Source: Shinisaurus crocodilurus
Taxonomy: Eukaryota > Chordata > Lepidosauria > Squamata > Shinisauridae
Reading direction: 5' to 3'
DNA: 64,000 nt
Assembly (NCBI GenBank): GCA_021292165.1
Contig: CM037878.1
Coordinates: forward strand, 292,378,971-292,442,970
The notes under the pieces are model-generated. The model saw nothing but the letters and a program-made list of their open reading frames with translations. It did not search any database and was not told the DNA's origin. The translations under genes and the position numbers were made by a program. Shown piece by piece: positions 43,694-55,006 of the stretch. Each line of letters opens with the position of its first letter. The stretch's first letter is position 1.

Positions 43694-44040
43694 GCCCGCC
43701 CAGCTGATCGCTCACTCTGGGAGCCCTCCGGATGAGAGATGGAATGGGCGGGCCGCCTCTCCAGAGAGGCGCCCAGGCCCCAAATATTGTGCTTTGAAGG
43801 ACCCCTCCGCAAAGTGCGGCATTGTGAGGTGGCCCTGAAGACTTGCCTCTCCAGAGAGGCTGTCCTCCCGATCTCTTGTCCGGAGAGTGGGGGAAGAGGA
43901 GGAGGAGGAGGAGGCAGTGGCGATGAGCATCTTCCCACCGCAGGTGGTGGTACATCTTGTGCCGTGGGAAAGCTTCTCCAAAATGGAACCCGGCCCTTGG
44001 GCTTAAAGAGGCCCGGCTGCCCTGCTCCAGGCCATCGGTT
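43308..44040. repeat. GC-rich repeat segment starting with hAT-like end
   Basis: Starts cagggccggccctcccatga, a hAT-like terminus also seen degraded near 25062. It has internal inverted blocks around atcgggcgggtg (43560-43640), and a CTGC repeat at about 43660-43692. I could not find a matching right end. The long frames here are compositional. Confidence 0.5.
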
Positions 44041-44112
44041 CAATAGCTGAACTGCCCTTGCCATTAAAACATCTCTCCTTTGTGTTCAGCTGAAATCTAC
44101 CTTCCTGTAACT

Positions 44113-44468
44113 CAGTGCTTCTCAATTATTTTCTGTCATGCCCCCGCTAGGAAGAAGAAAAAACATTTCGCGCCCCCCCCGCGCGACTGTAAATAGTATC
44201 ATTTGTCTATAAAATTGTTATAAGTACACCTCTGCATAACACTGTATCCTTATTAACGTATAAGAGAATAAAAAAAAGAAAGAAATGTGGATCGATTTAC
44301 AACAAAGAATAGCTTTATTAACTGTAGCAGAAAAGATTTAAAGGAGCACAGGATTTAAAGGAACACAATATTAAAAAAAATCTTTTAACTGAGGTCAAAC
44401 GAGCCCCCCTTTACGGAGCCTCGGGCCCCCCCCCTGGGGGGGCCCGCCCCACTATTTGAGAAGCACTG
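44113..44468. mobile_element. non-autonomous hAT element, 356 bp, perfect TSD
   Basis: Ends CAGTGCTTCTCAATTATTTT and CACTATTTGAGAAGCACTG. The octamer ctgtaact lies at 44105-44112 and 44469-44476. It is inserted into a minus-strand CR1 piece whose sequence resumes as cttgagcccatgag. Confidence 0.9.
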
Positions 44469-45180
44469 CTGTAACTTGAGCCCATGAGATTTGGTCTGGC
44501 TGGTCCAGGCGTCCTCTGCCAACGCCAAGCAGTGCCCCCTCGGGTAAGGGCAGGGCCTCCTCCCCTAGATTCATTCATGATGTCGTGCCAGCAACGGGGA
44601 CTAAACACATGTCCGTCCGTCCCCCCACACACGCCAGCTCCCACCACATCTCACCATCCTAAGGTTAGGAAATGGCAGTTTAAGCGGGGGCGGCGGCGGG
44701 GGGGGGGGGCAGAACCTCTTCCAGTCCAAGAGATCGGATTCCATTCTGGAGACGCTCTCGATGGGGGCCACATTCCAAAAGTGGGCGGGGCTGAAGGCAA
44801 AGGGGCGGGGCCCCAGATACAAAAAATACAGGCATGTATTCGCGGAAATCTCTTCCTGCCAGAAACCAATCCTTAGGAGAGGCATTTCAACCTTTTCGAA
44901 GGGGGGTGGGGATGCACAAAAGAGGGGAAACCACCAAACGACTGGTGGTCAGGGGGAAGGGGACGGGGCCCTCTCGGGAACGCTGGTGGCCCAGCTTGGG
45001 AGCCCAGGAAGGCCAGACTGAGTCCCTGGGACTGAGGTTCCACACCCCTGCTTTGGATCTGGCAACCTTAATTCACACACCTGCAAGCTTCAGGATAGCC
45101 CCACTGCGCGCTCGTGCAATTTCCGCTCATTTCGAGGGGGAGAATTCCCCGGCGGGTCACGTCCGTCCTGAGCCACTTAC

Positions 45181-45326
45181 CGAGCAGCTGCACTGGGTGC
45201 ACTGGTTTGACTGCCGGGACGGGAAGAGTTCGCTGTTGGCGAAAATGTCTCCGTGTTGGTACGTTGTCCCGTTGTATTGGCAGGAGGAATTGACAGGGGT
45301 TTGAAATCCGGAGGAAGCGTGAAGCT
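45181..45326 (-). CDS. CHRDL2: CHRDL2 coding exon 4 (VWC2, first half)
   Basis: A 146-bp exon, phase 1 in and 0 out, acceptor ctccgcag and donor gtaagtgg. After a short linker with P-V-N-S-S it encodes [14 protein letters not shown], then [11 protein letters not shown] and C-S-C-S. The mammalian C-Q-H-N-G-T-M-Y-Q-H-G-E-I-F and E-L-F-P-S-R-L-P-N-Q-C match. N-S-S just before the module is a possible N-glycosylation site. Confidence 0.95.
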
Positions 45327-45451
45327 CTGCGGAGGGTGAGGGGAGGCGGGCGAAAAATAAGGACACTTCTCTGGCCGAAAGCACTTTCTGCACAGCAGCC
45401 GCTTGCTCGGGAGGGCCCATAGATAGAGCGCATGGGTCGCATGCTCAACAA

Positions 45452-45676
45452 GGTCCCATAACGAAGACTGGGACTCGGGAGATCTGGGTTCTAGTCCCCG
45501 CTCGGCCATGAAACTCACTGGGTGACTTTGGGCCAGTCACTGACTCTCAGCCTAACCTACCTCACAGGGTTGTTGTGAGGATAAAAGGGAGAGGAGGAGG
45601 AGGATTGTGTAAGCCGCCTTGGGTTCCTTGCAGGAAAAAAGGCGGGGTATAAATATAATAAAATAAAATAAATAAA
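45452..45676 (+). mobile_element. Sauria/ACA-type SINE, 5'-truncated
   Basis: ctgggttctagtccccgctc, actgggtgactttgggccag, cacagggttgttgtgaggat, ggcggggtataaatataata, then AAAT-like tail. It lies just upstream (in gene sense) of CHRDL2 exon 4. Confidence 0.8.
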
Positions 45677-45984
45677 TTGCTGTGATGACGGTCGCGAGCT
45701 TAGATGGCTTTGAACGGGGGATCAGAGAACTTGGCCCGAGGGCCCAATTCAGTTTTGAAGACGCTCTCGGGGGGGGGGGGGCTCATTCCAGCAGTGGGTG
45801 GAGCCAAAAGCAAAAGGGGGCGGGTCCAAAATTACCAGAAATAACAAAGCTGCCAGCATAGCATTTTGAGCTTACAGCTCTTACTGCCAGTAACAAAGGC
45901 TTAGGAGAGGCTTTTCAACCTTTTAGAACCTGCACAAAGGTCGGGAAACCACCAAACAATTGGTGGGGAGGGAAGGGGAAAGGG

Positions 45985-46427
45985 CAGGGCCGGATTAAGA
46001 GCATTATGGGCCTGGTGCTGAGGATTTTGGTGGGCCTTTTTATGGAAATAAATAAAATGAAGTCGCAATTTTTATTAAACAAATTAAATATTTTAATTAC
46101 CATTAAAGTGCCAAAACAGAAACATATTGAAAATATTTCTTTTTTTGTAAACATAAGCTTGTTAACTCAATAAAACCATTCATCACATATCGTTGATGAT
46201 AAGTACCTCCACGTTTTTTAACCTCTAGGGCAGTCTTCCCCAACCGGGGCCCTTCCAAATGTTTGGGGCCCCAGCTCCCATCTTCCCCAGCCACTGGCCA
46301 TGCTGCCTGAGGCAAATGAGAACTGTAGTCCAAAATATCCAAGAGGGATATTTGGTGAACTCTGTTCTCTGGGGTTTTTCAAAATAAAACTTAAAATGCC
46401 ACACAATTCCCCATGAAAGCGCACGTG

Positions 46428-46460
<33 letters not shown>

Positions 46461-46465
46461 AGCCA

Positions 46466-46502
<37 letters not shown>

Positions 46503-46855
46503 CTCTGTTCTCTGGGGTTTTTCAAAATAAAACTTAAAATGCCACACAATTCCCCATGAAAGCGCACGTGCACACACACACACACACACACAGTATTAGC
46601 CAAGCAGGTGACATTTTGCAGGCGGCAGGAGGATCAACACCCCCAAAAGGCAGACACATTCACATAAATAGAACATTCACAACAACCATTTTTAAATAAA
46701 CATAAACCATCTTCCCCAGCCACTGGCCATGCTGCCTGAGGCAAATGAGAACTGTAGTCCAAAATATCCAAGAGGGATATTTGGTGAACTCTGTTCTCTG
46801 GGGTTTTTCAAAATAAAACTTAAAATGCCACACAATTCCCCATGAAAGTGCACGT

Positions 46856-46893
<38 letters not shown>

Positions 46894-47565
46894 AGCCAAG
46901 CAGGTGACATTTTGCAGGCGGCAGGAGGATCAACACCCCCAAAAGGCAGACACCCACACCCACAAACACACAGCCCTTACGTTCAGTTTGGCTCACAAAA
47001 GAGGGAAAGCCCTTTTACAGAAAAGAAGGAGAAGGAGAAGGAGAACTTGCAGAATTTCCCCCAACTTATTTATTAAAAAAAAAAAAAAAAGCAGCAACAA
47101 CAAAAAGCCAGGAAGCTTTGCTTGACCAAGAATAATTGTGTTGTTCTTGTTGCTTTTTTTTGTTTTGTTTTGTTAAACTAGCATTGATACAATTGAGCTG
47201 CGAAATCAAAAAGATCTTTTGCTAGAGGCTGGAGAGAGAGGTCCCTCTCCATCTGAATATTACAGACCCGAGCAAGCCCCCATATGTGATAGACGTTTCA
47301 CAAAGAAATGTAGAACGTGATTGAAATGCCAAAGATACTGAAATGCTAATTGAGAACAACAGTCTTGCGGGTTCTTGCCTCAAAGCTGTAATGCAGATGT
47401 GTTAGAACACCTTCTAATCTGAAAAAACATTTAATATGCTGAAGGATAACGATCAGAGGCTAACTCTGAAGGGGAAAAATCGCCGTGTGTCCTATAATTG
47501 CGGGCGATTGTCTGTTAAGGGCCTGGAGCGGCCGCTCCCACAGCCCCTATCTTAATCCGGCCCTG
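45985..47565. mobile_element. hAT element, inverted sister of 37574-38255, with internal expansion
   Basis: Ends CAGGGCCGGATTAAGAGCAT and CTTAATCCGGCCCTG. The octamer ggaaaggg lies at 45977-45984 and 47566-47573. Both outer parts are reverse complements of the copy at 37574. The centre (about 46140-47090) gained an older MITE-like piece and a tandem array with CA repeats. Confidence 0.88.
46282..46965 (+). repeat. tandem duplications with CA microsatellites
   Basis: A block with ctgttctctggggtttttca and gccacacaattccccatgaa, ending in a CA run and agtattagccaagca, occurs three times (about 46359, 46499 and 46788). A wider unit starting cttccccagccactggccat (46284 and 46710) and ending with aggatcaacacccccaaaag (46630 and 46926) is duplicated. 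Confidence 0.85.
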
Positions 47566-47714
47566 GGAAAGGGGCACGTGATCACCTGGGGAACCCCAGA
47601 TTTGGCCTGAGGTTTCAACACCCCTGATCTAAATGCATCATGAGCCGGGGAACAGGATGCTCAGAATGTGAGTAGAAGAGGTGGATCACATACAAAGCAT
47701 TCAAATCCACTTAC

Positions 47715-47808
47715 CTGGGCATCTGGCACAGCATTGTTGAGGGTCTTTGATGGGATTTGGACACTGAAGAGCGGGGCACTGGATCTGGTAGCAGCTTACG
47801 CTGGTATC
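47715..47808 (-). CDS. CHRDL2: CHRDL2 coding exon 3 (VWC1, second half)
   Basis: A 94-bp exon, phase 0 in and 1 out, acceptor tggccag and donor gtaagtgg. It encodes V-S-C-Y-Q-I-Q-C-P, then C-P-N-P-I-K-D-P-Q-Q-C-C-A-R-C-P, completing the first VWC module. The mammalian V-S-C-Y-R-L-H-C-P and P-Q-Q-C-C-P-K-C match. Confidence 0.94.
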
Positions 47809-47815
47809 CTGGCCA

Positions 47816-49530
47816 GGCAAGAAGACAAGCCTGTGTCAGCACAGTTCGAACTTCTTTGCAGCTGACTTGAGTCTTTCATCAAAATGAATTCCACCTGATT
47901 CCGCTGTCTGGCATGGAACTGGGACTACCTGAGAGTTTCAGCTTCCCCCACTCCCCAAAGAAGATAATGACTAGTCCTCATGATTGCAGGAGAAAGCCTG
48001 GAAACTAGCACTCCGTGACCTTTTCCCTGCTCCCTCTATATAACATTGTGCTTTGCCCCGTATTTATTTGTTTCTTTAATCAATTTGTATCCAGCTTTAC
48101 TGTAAACAACAACAACAACAACAAAAACATCCAAAGCAGCTTACAAATAAATAACTGCTCTCCAACTGGAATAATAAAAACAAGCCACGTTTGTTGCAAA
48201 ATTAAGCCCGTGCTTGCAGAGATTACATCATTTTACACATGCATTCCCCAACTGCATTTCTTTTGCGGTCCCAGACTCTGGAGTGGGGCAGAGGCGCACT
48301 GTTCCTAACCTACCAGAGCTCACGCTCAACCAGTTAGCGCAATCCAACATTCTAGGCATTTCCTCTGCTCGTTCATTGCCCAAGCCAACGTGGGCTTTGC
48401 CAACCCTGATCCCATAAAACTAGAGTGGATCAGTAATGCGCAGCTGGATGTTGTGATATGTATCACTTCACCAGCTGTAGCACACTGTTTACACATGGAA
48501 AGAACAGAATGGCTGTAAACAAGTTTATTATGTCTTTCTAGGCTCTCGTGTTTTTCGCATGGGAAGCCTAGACCGTGGGAGCATTATGAGCTAGTCACAT
48601 GGTTCTGATGACGTGCTAACTTGTTTTCTGTCTGAAGCCATCTTAGAGAGAGGCAGGACTGCTTTCTCTCTTCTCCTTTGTTCTTCTTGCTGGCCTTTGT
48701 CACTGCAACAATGTAACGCCTTTGCTGAGGTGGAGTGAAGCTCAACTTACTCCACTGGATGTAATGCTTGCTATTGGACACTCTGCACATGGACTGTAAC
48801 TAGGAAATGTATACTCTGTAGAACTTTACTTGCTAAGTGAATAAACAGGTAGAATTAGACCTGTGGTGTTACAGAGTGTTTCCTGACTCCATGGATTAAT
48901 CTGCAAACGGGGAAGCTGGAAGCAAGTTGGATTACAAGCAGGCTGGGCTGGCATCTTCACAACACGCTGCACGCTGCGTAAAGGGGGGAGCTGAGATCTG
49001 GAAGATCTGTGTGTGGAATAACAGGCCTCTGCTAGCACACAGACAGGATTTTAAATCTCCCATGCGCACACGCACTCTGCTGCTCACGCGCACGCGCACC
49101 AACACTGGATGCAAAGGGGGAAGCATCATAGCCCCACCCAAGGTGGCTTTTGTTTAATAAGGGCACATGAAAATCCACCCAACAGGAAGGCAGAATGACT
49201 CCATGGGAAGGCTCCTGCGGAGTCCATGTGCTAATGCTGTTGACATTCTGGGGAAACCCATTGCACTGGCGAGCGCTATTGACGATGCGCAAGCGTTGGT
49301 CTAGATGCTGGTGCAACGTCATTAGCACCAGTGCTCGGACACCATTGGATCCTTCCCAGAATTAGGAAAGATGGCCCATGGGTATGGGTTCAGCAATGCA
49401 ATAAGGGCCCCGGGAGCATTGCACAAAAAGGGACCTTGTTCCACTGAGATCCTCAGGAAAAGGTGGTGGAACAAGTATTTGCTAGCAGGGCTTTAGATCT
49501 AAGCCCCCTTCACTCATGTCAGGAATCTAG
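47816..49530. other. no recognisable gene in intron
   Basis: CHRDL2 intron 2. A CAA run lies near 48106-48127. Otherwise unassigned sequence; open frames lack motifs. Confidence 0.45.
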
Positions 49531-49922
49531 TGCGGGTCCCATTTCCGCATGGTGAAATTGCATCCCAATGTGCAGGGGAGCATGTGTGAATCATCATCAT
49601 CATCATCATCAGGCGATCACTCGTGACCGAGTAAGATTGTGTTCTGGGATAAAAGGAGGAAATTCTAAAGAAGATTGTGTAGACTCTAGCGATGGGTCCG
49701 TAAGTGACTGTGGAGGCCAATTCTAGATCCACACAGCTTCCCACAGTGAGGACACAGGTTTCCAGATAGAAGATGGTCCTGTGAAGGATTCATTTGACGT
49801 GCTTTTCGCTTAGCACGTTTCTCCCTTTCACCTTGCATTCGGGCTTCTTCAAAGTCCATGGAACCTTTGTGAAAGGCCAACCTCCATTTAGATCGTTCAT
49901 GGGCCAGAATGAATGTCATCAT
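49530..49922 (-). mobile_element. LINE C-terminal zinc-finger fragment
   Basis: On minus a frame ends with L-C-P-H-C-G-K-L-C-G-S-R-I-G-L-H-S-H-L-R-T-H, a CxxC...H...H finger found at the C-terminus of some non-LTR ORF2 proteins. A CAT repeat (49592-49611) marks the likely 3' tail. The clade is not assigned. Confidence 0.6.
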
Positions 49923-49929
49923 CAGGCAC

Positions 49930-50275
49930 TATGAACATATTATGCCTGTTCTTTTTCGCTTTCATTGGCTTCCAATCCGTTTCTGAGCCTAATCCAAGGT
50001 GCTGGATTTGGTTTATAGCCTCAGTTCCTAAAAGGTCGCTTCCTCCCATATGTGTCTTCCCGCTCAACTGGACACTCAAAGGATGGCAGGCCAAGAGAGG
50101 GCCTTCTTTGTTGTGGCCCCCAGTTATGGAATGCTTCCCCACAGGAGGCTTGCTTGGTACCTTTTTGGCTCGAGGCAAAGACTTGTTAAAAAATTCTTCA
50201 AGAATGTTAAAGGTGTTATTGCCTTAATGTTTGTAATTTCAGTTGATTTTATGGAAGTATTGATGAAATTTTAAA
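49930..50275 (+). mobile_element. L2-like LINE C-terminal fragment
   Basis: Contains attggcttccaatccgtttc at the start and ttgttgtggcccccagttat, then ggaatgcttccccacaggag, which is the diverged A-P-x-L-W-N-x-L-P block of L2 ORF2. It is frameshifted. Confidence 0.55.
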
Positions 50276-51267
50276 GTCTGCTTATATTAGTGTTTTTAGC
50301 CCTGGAATTGTTTTCATGCTTGCTGAGTTAGTGGATATGGGCGTCGTTGTGTTACTTTTTACTTGTTGGTTTTAGGGTTTCATTGATATTAGGGTTTAAT
50401 GTGAGTTTCCATTGTTGACTTACTGTTTGTCGCTCTTAGAACACCAGCGTTAAAGATCCACTCATAAATATAACAAATAATCACGTGAATGAGGCTGATT
50501 GTGTGTGGGGGACTTTCACCTGATCAGCGCCCGTCTGGATGAATGCTGATTGCATGAAAAGACCCATGGAATCAGGCCCACCCAAATGGATGCATTATTC
50601 ACAGATGCTCTCCTGCTCCGTGGGATTGCGTGTGTGTCGGTGCGGCTCCCGTCCTCCTGCATGTATATGCACCATAGATGGTCCTCCGTTGGGGAAGCCA
50701 GTTGGGCCAATGTCTTTTTGGATCTTTCCCAATTTCCCAATGGATAGTCTGAGTTTAGTTGTGTTGCTCAAATTGTCATCGCTCATAATATCCCATCTGT
50801 CGGTCGACACCGATACCGGCGGGCTGCTGAACCTCAGGGCTGTGGGTCAATCAAGTCTAGCCCACCTGAGGTCTCAATCTGGCCCTCTGAGGTTTCCCAG
50901 GAGGCCCCACCCCCTTCCACTGGCCACACCCCCTTCCACTGGCCACACCCCCTTCCTCTGATTGCCAATCATTTTGGTGGATTTCTGGCTTTTGCACGTT
51001 TCCCCCCCCCCCCATTCTAAAAGGTTGAGGTACCTCTCCTGAGGCTTCGTTACTGGCAGTCAGAGAGCTTTATGGTAAAATATGCTAATTTTGTATTTGG
51101 GCCCCTCCCCTTTTGCCTTTGGACCGACCCACCCCTGGAATGTGGCCCCTTAGAGCTTCTCCAAAATTGAAATTGGCCCCATGGCTGAAAGATTCGACAC
51201 TCCGGTGATACATACAAGGACCAAGGTGCGTGGTTTCCAACCAACAATTAAGAATTTCACAAGATAC

Positions 51268-51380
51268 CTGAGCACAGGTGCATCTGAGGCAGTACATCAC
51301 CCCTTCAGGCTCCAGGTAAGGGTGCCAGCTCTCCCCTGCATTGTACTTCTTGCCATGAAACGTGCAGGAAACATCCGAAG
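51268..51380 (-). CDS. CHRDL2: CHRDL2 coding exon 2 (VWC1, first half)
   Basis: A 113-bp exon, phase 1 in and 0 out, acceptor gatttctag and donor gtatcttg. It encodes S-D-V-S-C-T-F-H-G-K-K-Y, then G-E-S-W-H-P-Y-L-E-P-E-G-V and Y-C-L-R-C-T-C. The G-E-S-W-H-P-Y-L-E-P run is a hallmark of the first VWC module of chordin-like proteins. The exon begins mid-codon, so an upstream exon with the signal peptide must exist. Confidence 0.95.
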
Positions 51381-51960
51381 CTAGAAATCAAACATTTTTA
51401 TTTTTATCTTTTTAAATTTAAAAACGTATACCCCACTTTTCTTTATCAAATTATCTCAAAGTAGCTTAAGTTACAAAACAAAAAAACCATAACACACAAG
51501 AAAACAGTTCAAGCTACAATAAAAAAAAAAACATTTCAGATTACCAAAATCAATTCCACACATTAAAACCAAGAGCAAGATAAAACAATTCCGCATAAAA
51601 ACATGGAGGCGGAACTTTAACTCATGCTAAAAGCTCAGCAAAGTCAAAAGGTCTTAGCAGCTCACCTGAAGCTTAAAAAAAAAAAAAAAAAGCCAGCCAA
51701 ATCTCTCTAGAAGACGTTATGCACAGAACTGGGAGAGTGATAAAGTAAGATTTCAATGTGGTAGGGAGATTGATCCTAAAACAATTTCCCCCTTGCTCAG
51801 TATGGGAGAGGAGACAGGTCAGCCTATGATGAAAGTCATGTGGGTCAGAAACGTTTTCTTTTTCTTTTAATGAAAGTTGAGATCCTCAGACATTCAAATT
51901 TTGCTGCAGAAACTTGATCCACAATGGATAATCACTTCTGTTTTGTGGAATGCGCAGAAA
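51381..51960. other. no gene; A-rich repeat-like sequence
   Basis: Several poly-A patches and accccacttttctttatcaa-like LINE/SINE tail sequence near 51430. No exon recognised. Confidence 0.4.
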
Positions 51961-52218
51961 TACAGTCATGTCTTGGATTGAGAGCATAATTCGTTCCGGA
52001 AATGTGCTTGTAATCCAAAACACTCTTATATCAAAATGAAATCCCCCCCAAAAAAAAATTTGTGCAGAGATTTTTAATTTAAGCCGTACTACAGTACTTG
52101 TATTGCAAGACGTCGCTTGTATATCAAGTAAAAAAAATATTAAATAAATATTTAAAAATTTGCTTGTCTTGCAAAATGCTCTCAAACCAAGTTACTTGCA
52201 ATCCAAGGTATTACTGTA
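51961..52218. mobile_element. mariner/Tc1-type MITE
   Basis: Inverted ends TACAGTCATGTCTTGGATTG at 51961-51980 and its complement-like CAATCCAAGGTATTACTGTA at 52199-52218. Length is 258 bp and TA dinucleotides stand at both edges. It resembles non-autonomous Tigger-like elements. No ORF. Confidence 0.75.
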
Positions 52219-53087
52219 TGGTCATCTCCTCTCCTTTGCCTTCTCCCAAATGGCTGTTGGCAGCCATTGGGGAACGTGTGGTCCTCCAGATGTTGTTGGA
52301 CCCAAATTCCATCAGCCCCAGCATGGCCAATGGTCAGGGATTATGGGAGCTGTAGTCCAACAATGGCTGGAGGGCCACGGGTTTCTCACCCTTGGACTAG
52401 GAGAATCACGTCCTGCCAGCAAAACACTTGTAATGTTCTTATGCAAAGAACATTTAATATGGTTTAGTTATCCCTCGACTGTTGAGAGATCCTGAGTCTG
52501 AACTCTTCCTTTGTAGCTTTAGAATCTCCACGGTGGACCATGGGTATGCTTGTTTTTTGTTTTTTTTAAAGTAGACCACATAAGGCTGAAATTAGTTTAC
52601 CCTTGCCATAGCGTACTCCACCGTTCCACTCTGGTGTTAACCCAGGTGAGAGATACCCATCTGCGGTTGTGAAGACAAATTGTGCGCCTCTTTATCATCA
52701 ACAGAATACGGTACGTGTTTCTTCTCAGGCTGTGCCAATGCCCTCTAACGTTTGTCAGGTGCATGCTTGATTGACATTCTGTGCAGTCCATGACGTAATG
52801 GAGGAAAAGAGGTGTGAAGAAGCTGTTCCAATGAGGTCCAGCAGCTTGCACAGCCCACCAAAGAATATTCAGGACCATAATTTCCAAAATTGCCCATTTA
52901 TTTCTTGTAAACATTTTTTAGCCCACTTTTCTGGACAACATCCTCTCATTTCCCTATTGCGGAGAAAATGCCGTATTTTTTTTAATAAGGCCTAGATACA
53001 GTTTAATCCATTTTCACGGTGCAAATTGTAACTGGAGAATATTCAGCCCAGCTCTAGCGATTAACTAAGGCAGCAAGTGGTGCTCAC

Positions 53088-53172
53088 CTCTGCATAAAGC
53101 CCATCTTTGGCTACCCTCTTGAGACAACAGTGAAGAAACAAACAACTCCATTCCATGATCAATGGGCACCAT
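53088..53172 (-). CDS. candidate CHRDL2 exon 1 (weak)
   Basis: An ATG in good context (ataATGG), 28 codons, then a strong donor (cagag/gtgagc) in the phase needed for exon 2. It starts M-V-P and contains L-F-V-S-S-L-L. However, only about eight residues are hydrophobic and acidic residues flank them, so it is a poor signal peptide. It may be chance. The true exon 1 could lie beyond the window. Confidence 0.2.
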
Positions 53173-53453
53173 TATTAGCAGCCGCCAAAAAATCCATTCA
53201 AGGCACACTATGATGCGGCGCGGTCAATGCATTTGCCTGTAAAGCAGTCTCAGCTGAGGGGTGGCATCTGTGCACGTCCCTCCAGCCTTGGCGAGCCGTT
53301 GGTGGTGTTTCCACCGAACAAACGACCCCATCACTCACTCACATCAAGCCCCAACGGATGAAAAGAGCTCTCTTCACCAACCTTGTGTTGTACTAATTTC
53401 CATTGGGGTGGCCACATTTTTGTCTGTTGCAGCAAAAAACATTCTTGTGGCTC

Positions 53454-53742
53454 ATTAAAGACAAGAAGGGAAACGAGGGGGAGGCACCAATATGTGAAAA
53501 AAATGGAAGAGGAAAAAAAAAAAATCCCAGGTGCCTGTTGAAATATTTATTGCTTGGACAAGAGAAACTCATGAAATAGCTGAAGCATTCCGTTTCGAGC
53601 AGCATTTTATTTTATTTTATTTTATTTTTAAATTGCCCCTGATATCATGAAGGTATATGCCAAAACGCGTTGGGCAATAAATATTTCAGCAGGCACCTGG
53701 GATTTTTTTTTCTCTTCCGTGTTTTTCATTAAAGACAAGACA
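53454..53742. repeat. foldback structure between direct repeats
   Basis: Arms near 53524-53553 (atcccaggtgcctgttgaaa) and 53672-53705 (ttcagcaggcacctgggat) are inverted copies. cattaaagacaaga stands on both sides (53454 and 53728). Its class is unknown to me. Confidence 0.5.
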
Positions 53743-54431
53743 TCTTGATTCCAGCATAAGCTTTTGTGGATTCTGTCCACTGCATCAGATCCACCTGATC
53801 GCATCCGATACAAGTCGACAGTGTCCATGAAAGCTTAGGCCAGAATAGATTTACCGTACTCGTCTTTAAGGCATCACAGGACTCTTTGTTGTTCTTGTGT
53901 TGTACGAAGCCATTCGAGAACAAGCAACCAGCCATGCATAGGCTGTGTTTATCTGTGCACAGCTGGAAATAATGGAAGGGGTGATAATAATTTTTTTTTA
54001 AAAAAAAAAAACACACACACACACCTCCCAATCCCCCGTTTTTCAAATGAGCAATGTCTTTGGGGCATTTTGCATAGCCTGCAAATCTTTGATGGCCAAA
54101 ATGATAACATACGGCCCCCTCTGCAAGATGCAGTTTTCCTAAGCAAAAAAAGGGAAACCTCAGTGGTGCCAGCCGGCTGACCCTGAGTAAATTGTTCATC
54201 TGCGCTGCACTTGAGTTCACCGCCGGGACCCTCGCTTGCTTCCAGACCTAGAAAGCAAACATGATGGCGTCTGCGAAGCAGCCAGACTGAGAAAGATCTG
54301 GAGCCAACGGAAGTGGTTGTACTTTCCTGACGGCGCTTGGAGACAATGACCAGCGACCTCTTTCTTGTGAGTGGGTTGTGATCTGTTGGGGTCAATGGGA
54401 AACGTCATCACTGAGGCCGTTATTAACTGTC

Positions 54432-55006
54432 CAAATCGCGTGAAGTGATGATTCCCCTTTACTCGGCACTGGTTAGTCCCCATCTTGAGTACTGCGTCCA
54501 GTTCTGGGCACCACACTTTAAGAAGGACGTAGACAAACTGAAGAGGGTTCAGAGGAGGGCAACAAAGATGATAAAGGGACTGGAAACAAGGCCCTATGAG
54601 GAGAGACTGAAAGAACTGGGCATGTTTAGCCTTCAGAAGAGGAGACTGAGGGGAGATATGATCACACTCTTCCAGTATTTGAAGGGATGTCACACAGAGG
54701 AGGGCCAGGATCTCTTCTCGATCATCCCAGTTTGCAGGACACGGAATAATGGGCTCAAGTTACGGGAACCTAGATTCCACCTAAACATCAGGAAAAATTT
54801 CCTGACTATCAGAGCAATAAGACAATGGAACCAACTACCTAGGGAGGTGGTGGGCTCTCCCACTCTGGAGGTATTCAAGGTGCAGCTGGACAGCCATCTG
54901 TCAGGGATGCTTTAACCTGGATTCCTGCATTGAGCAGGGGATTGGACTCGATGGCCTTCTAGGCCCCTTCCAACTCTACTTTTCTATGATTCTATGATTC
55001 TATGTC
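54432..55006 (+). mobile_element. CR1 LINE 3' fragment
   Basis: Open frame 54445-54915 with [13 protein letters not shown] and [18 protein letters not shown]1 tail and ATTCTATG octamers follow. 5'-truncated. Confidence 0.88.

Larger units (their letters stand above)
18720..51380 (-). other. CHRDL2: CHRDL2 gene span, exons 2-11 (chordin-like 2)
   Basis: Chordin-like 2 is a secreted antagonist that binds BMP ligands through cysteine-rich VWC modules and modulates cartilage and skeletal development. Ten exons are recognised in order. VWC1 is split over 51268-51380 and 47715-47808, and VWC2 over 45181-45326 and 42302-42395. Two linker exons follow at 40994-41038 and 37158-37295. VWC3 is at 31792-31987, and C-terminal exons are at 28864-29037, 23663-23755 and 18720-18799. 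Every junction has AG/GT splice sites and compatible phase. The choice of CHRDL2 over CHRDL1 rests on the short C-terminus, the G-I-F-H-L block and the V-E-I-Y-I-W-K-L block. One internal frameshift is present in exon 8. Exon 1 is not confidently found. Confidence 0.93.

Noticed and set aside
43195..44064. 289-codon minus-strand frame
   Set aside because: GC-rich repeat with inverted blocks and a CTGC repeat; low-complexity product without motifs.
46225..46910. CRISPR-like regular repeats
   Set aside because: The repeats are a few long tandem duplications plus CA runs, without regular unique spacers; the genome is vertebrate.
52597..52914. Minus-strand frame with a hydrophobic N-terminus, considered as CHRDL2 exon 1
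   Set aside because: The leader-like start is attractive, but no donor of the required phase follows. GT sites present are weak or out of phase.
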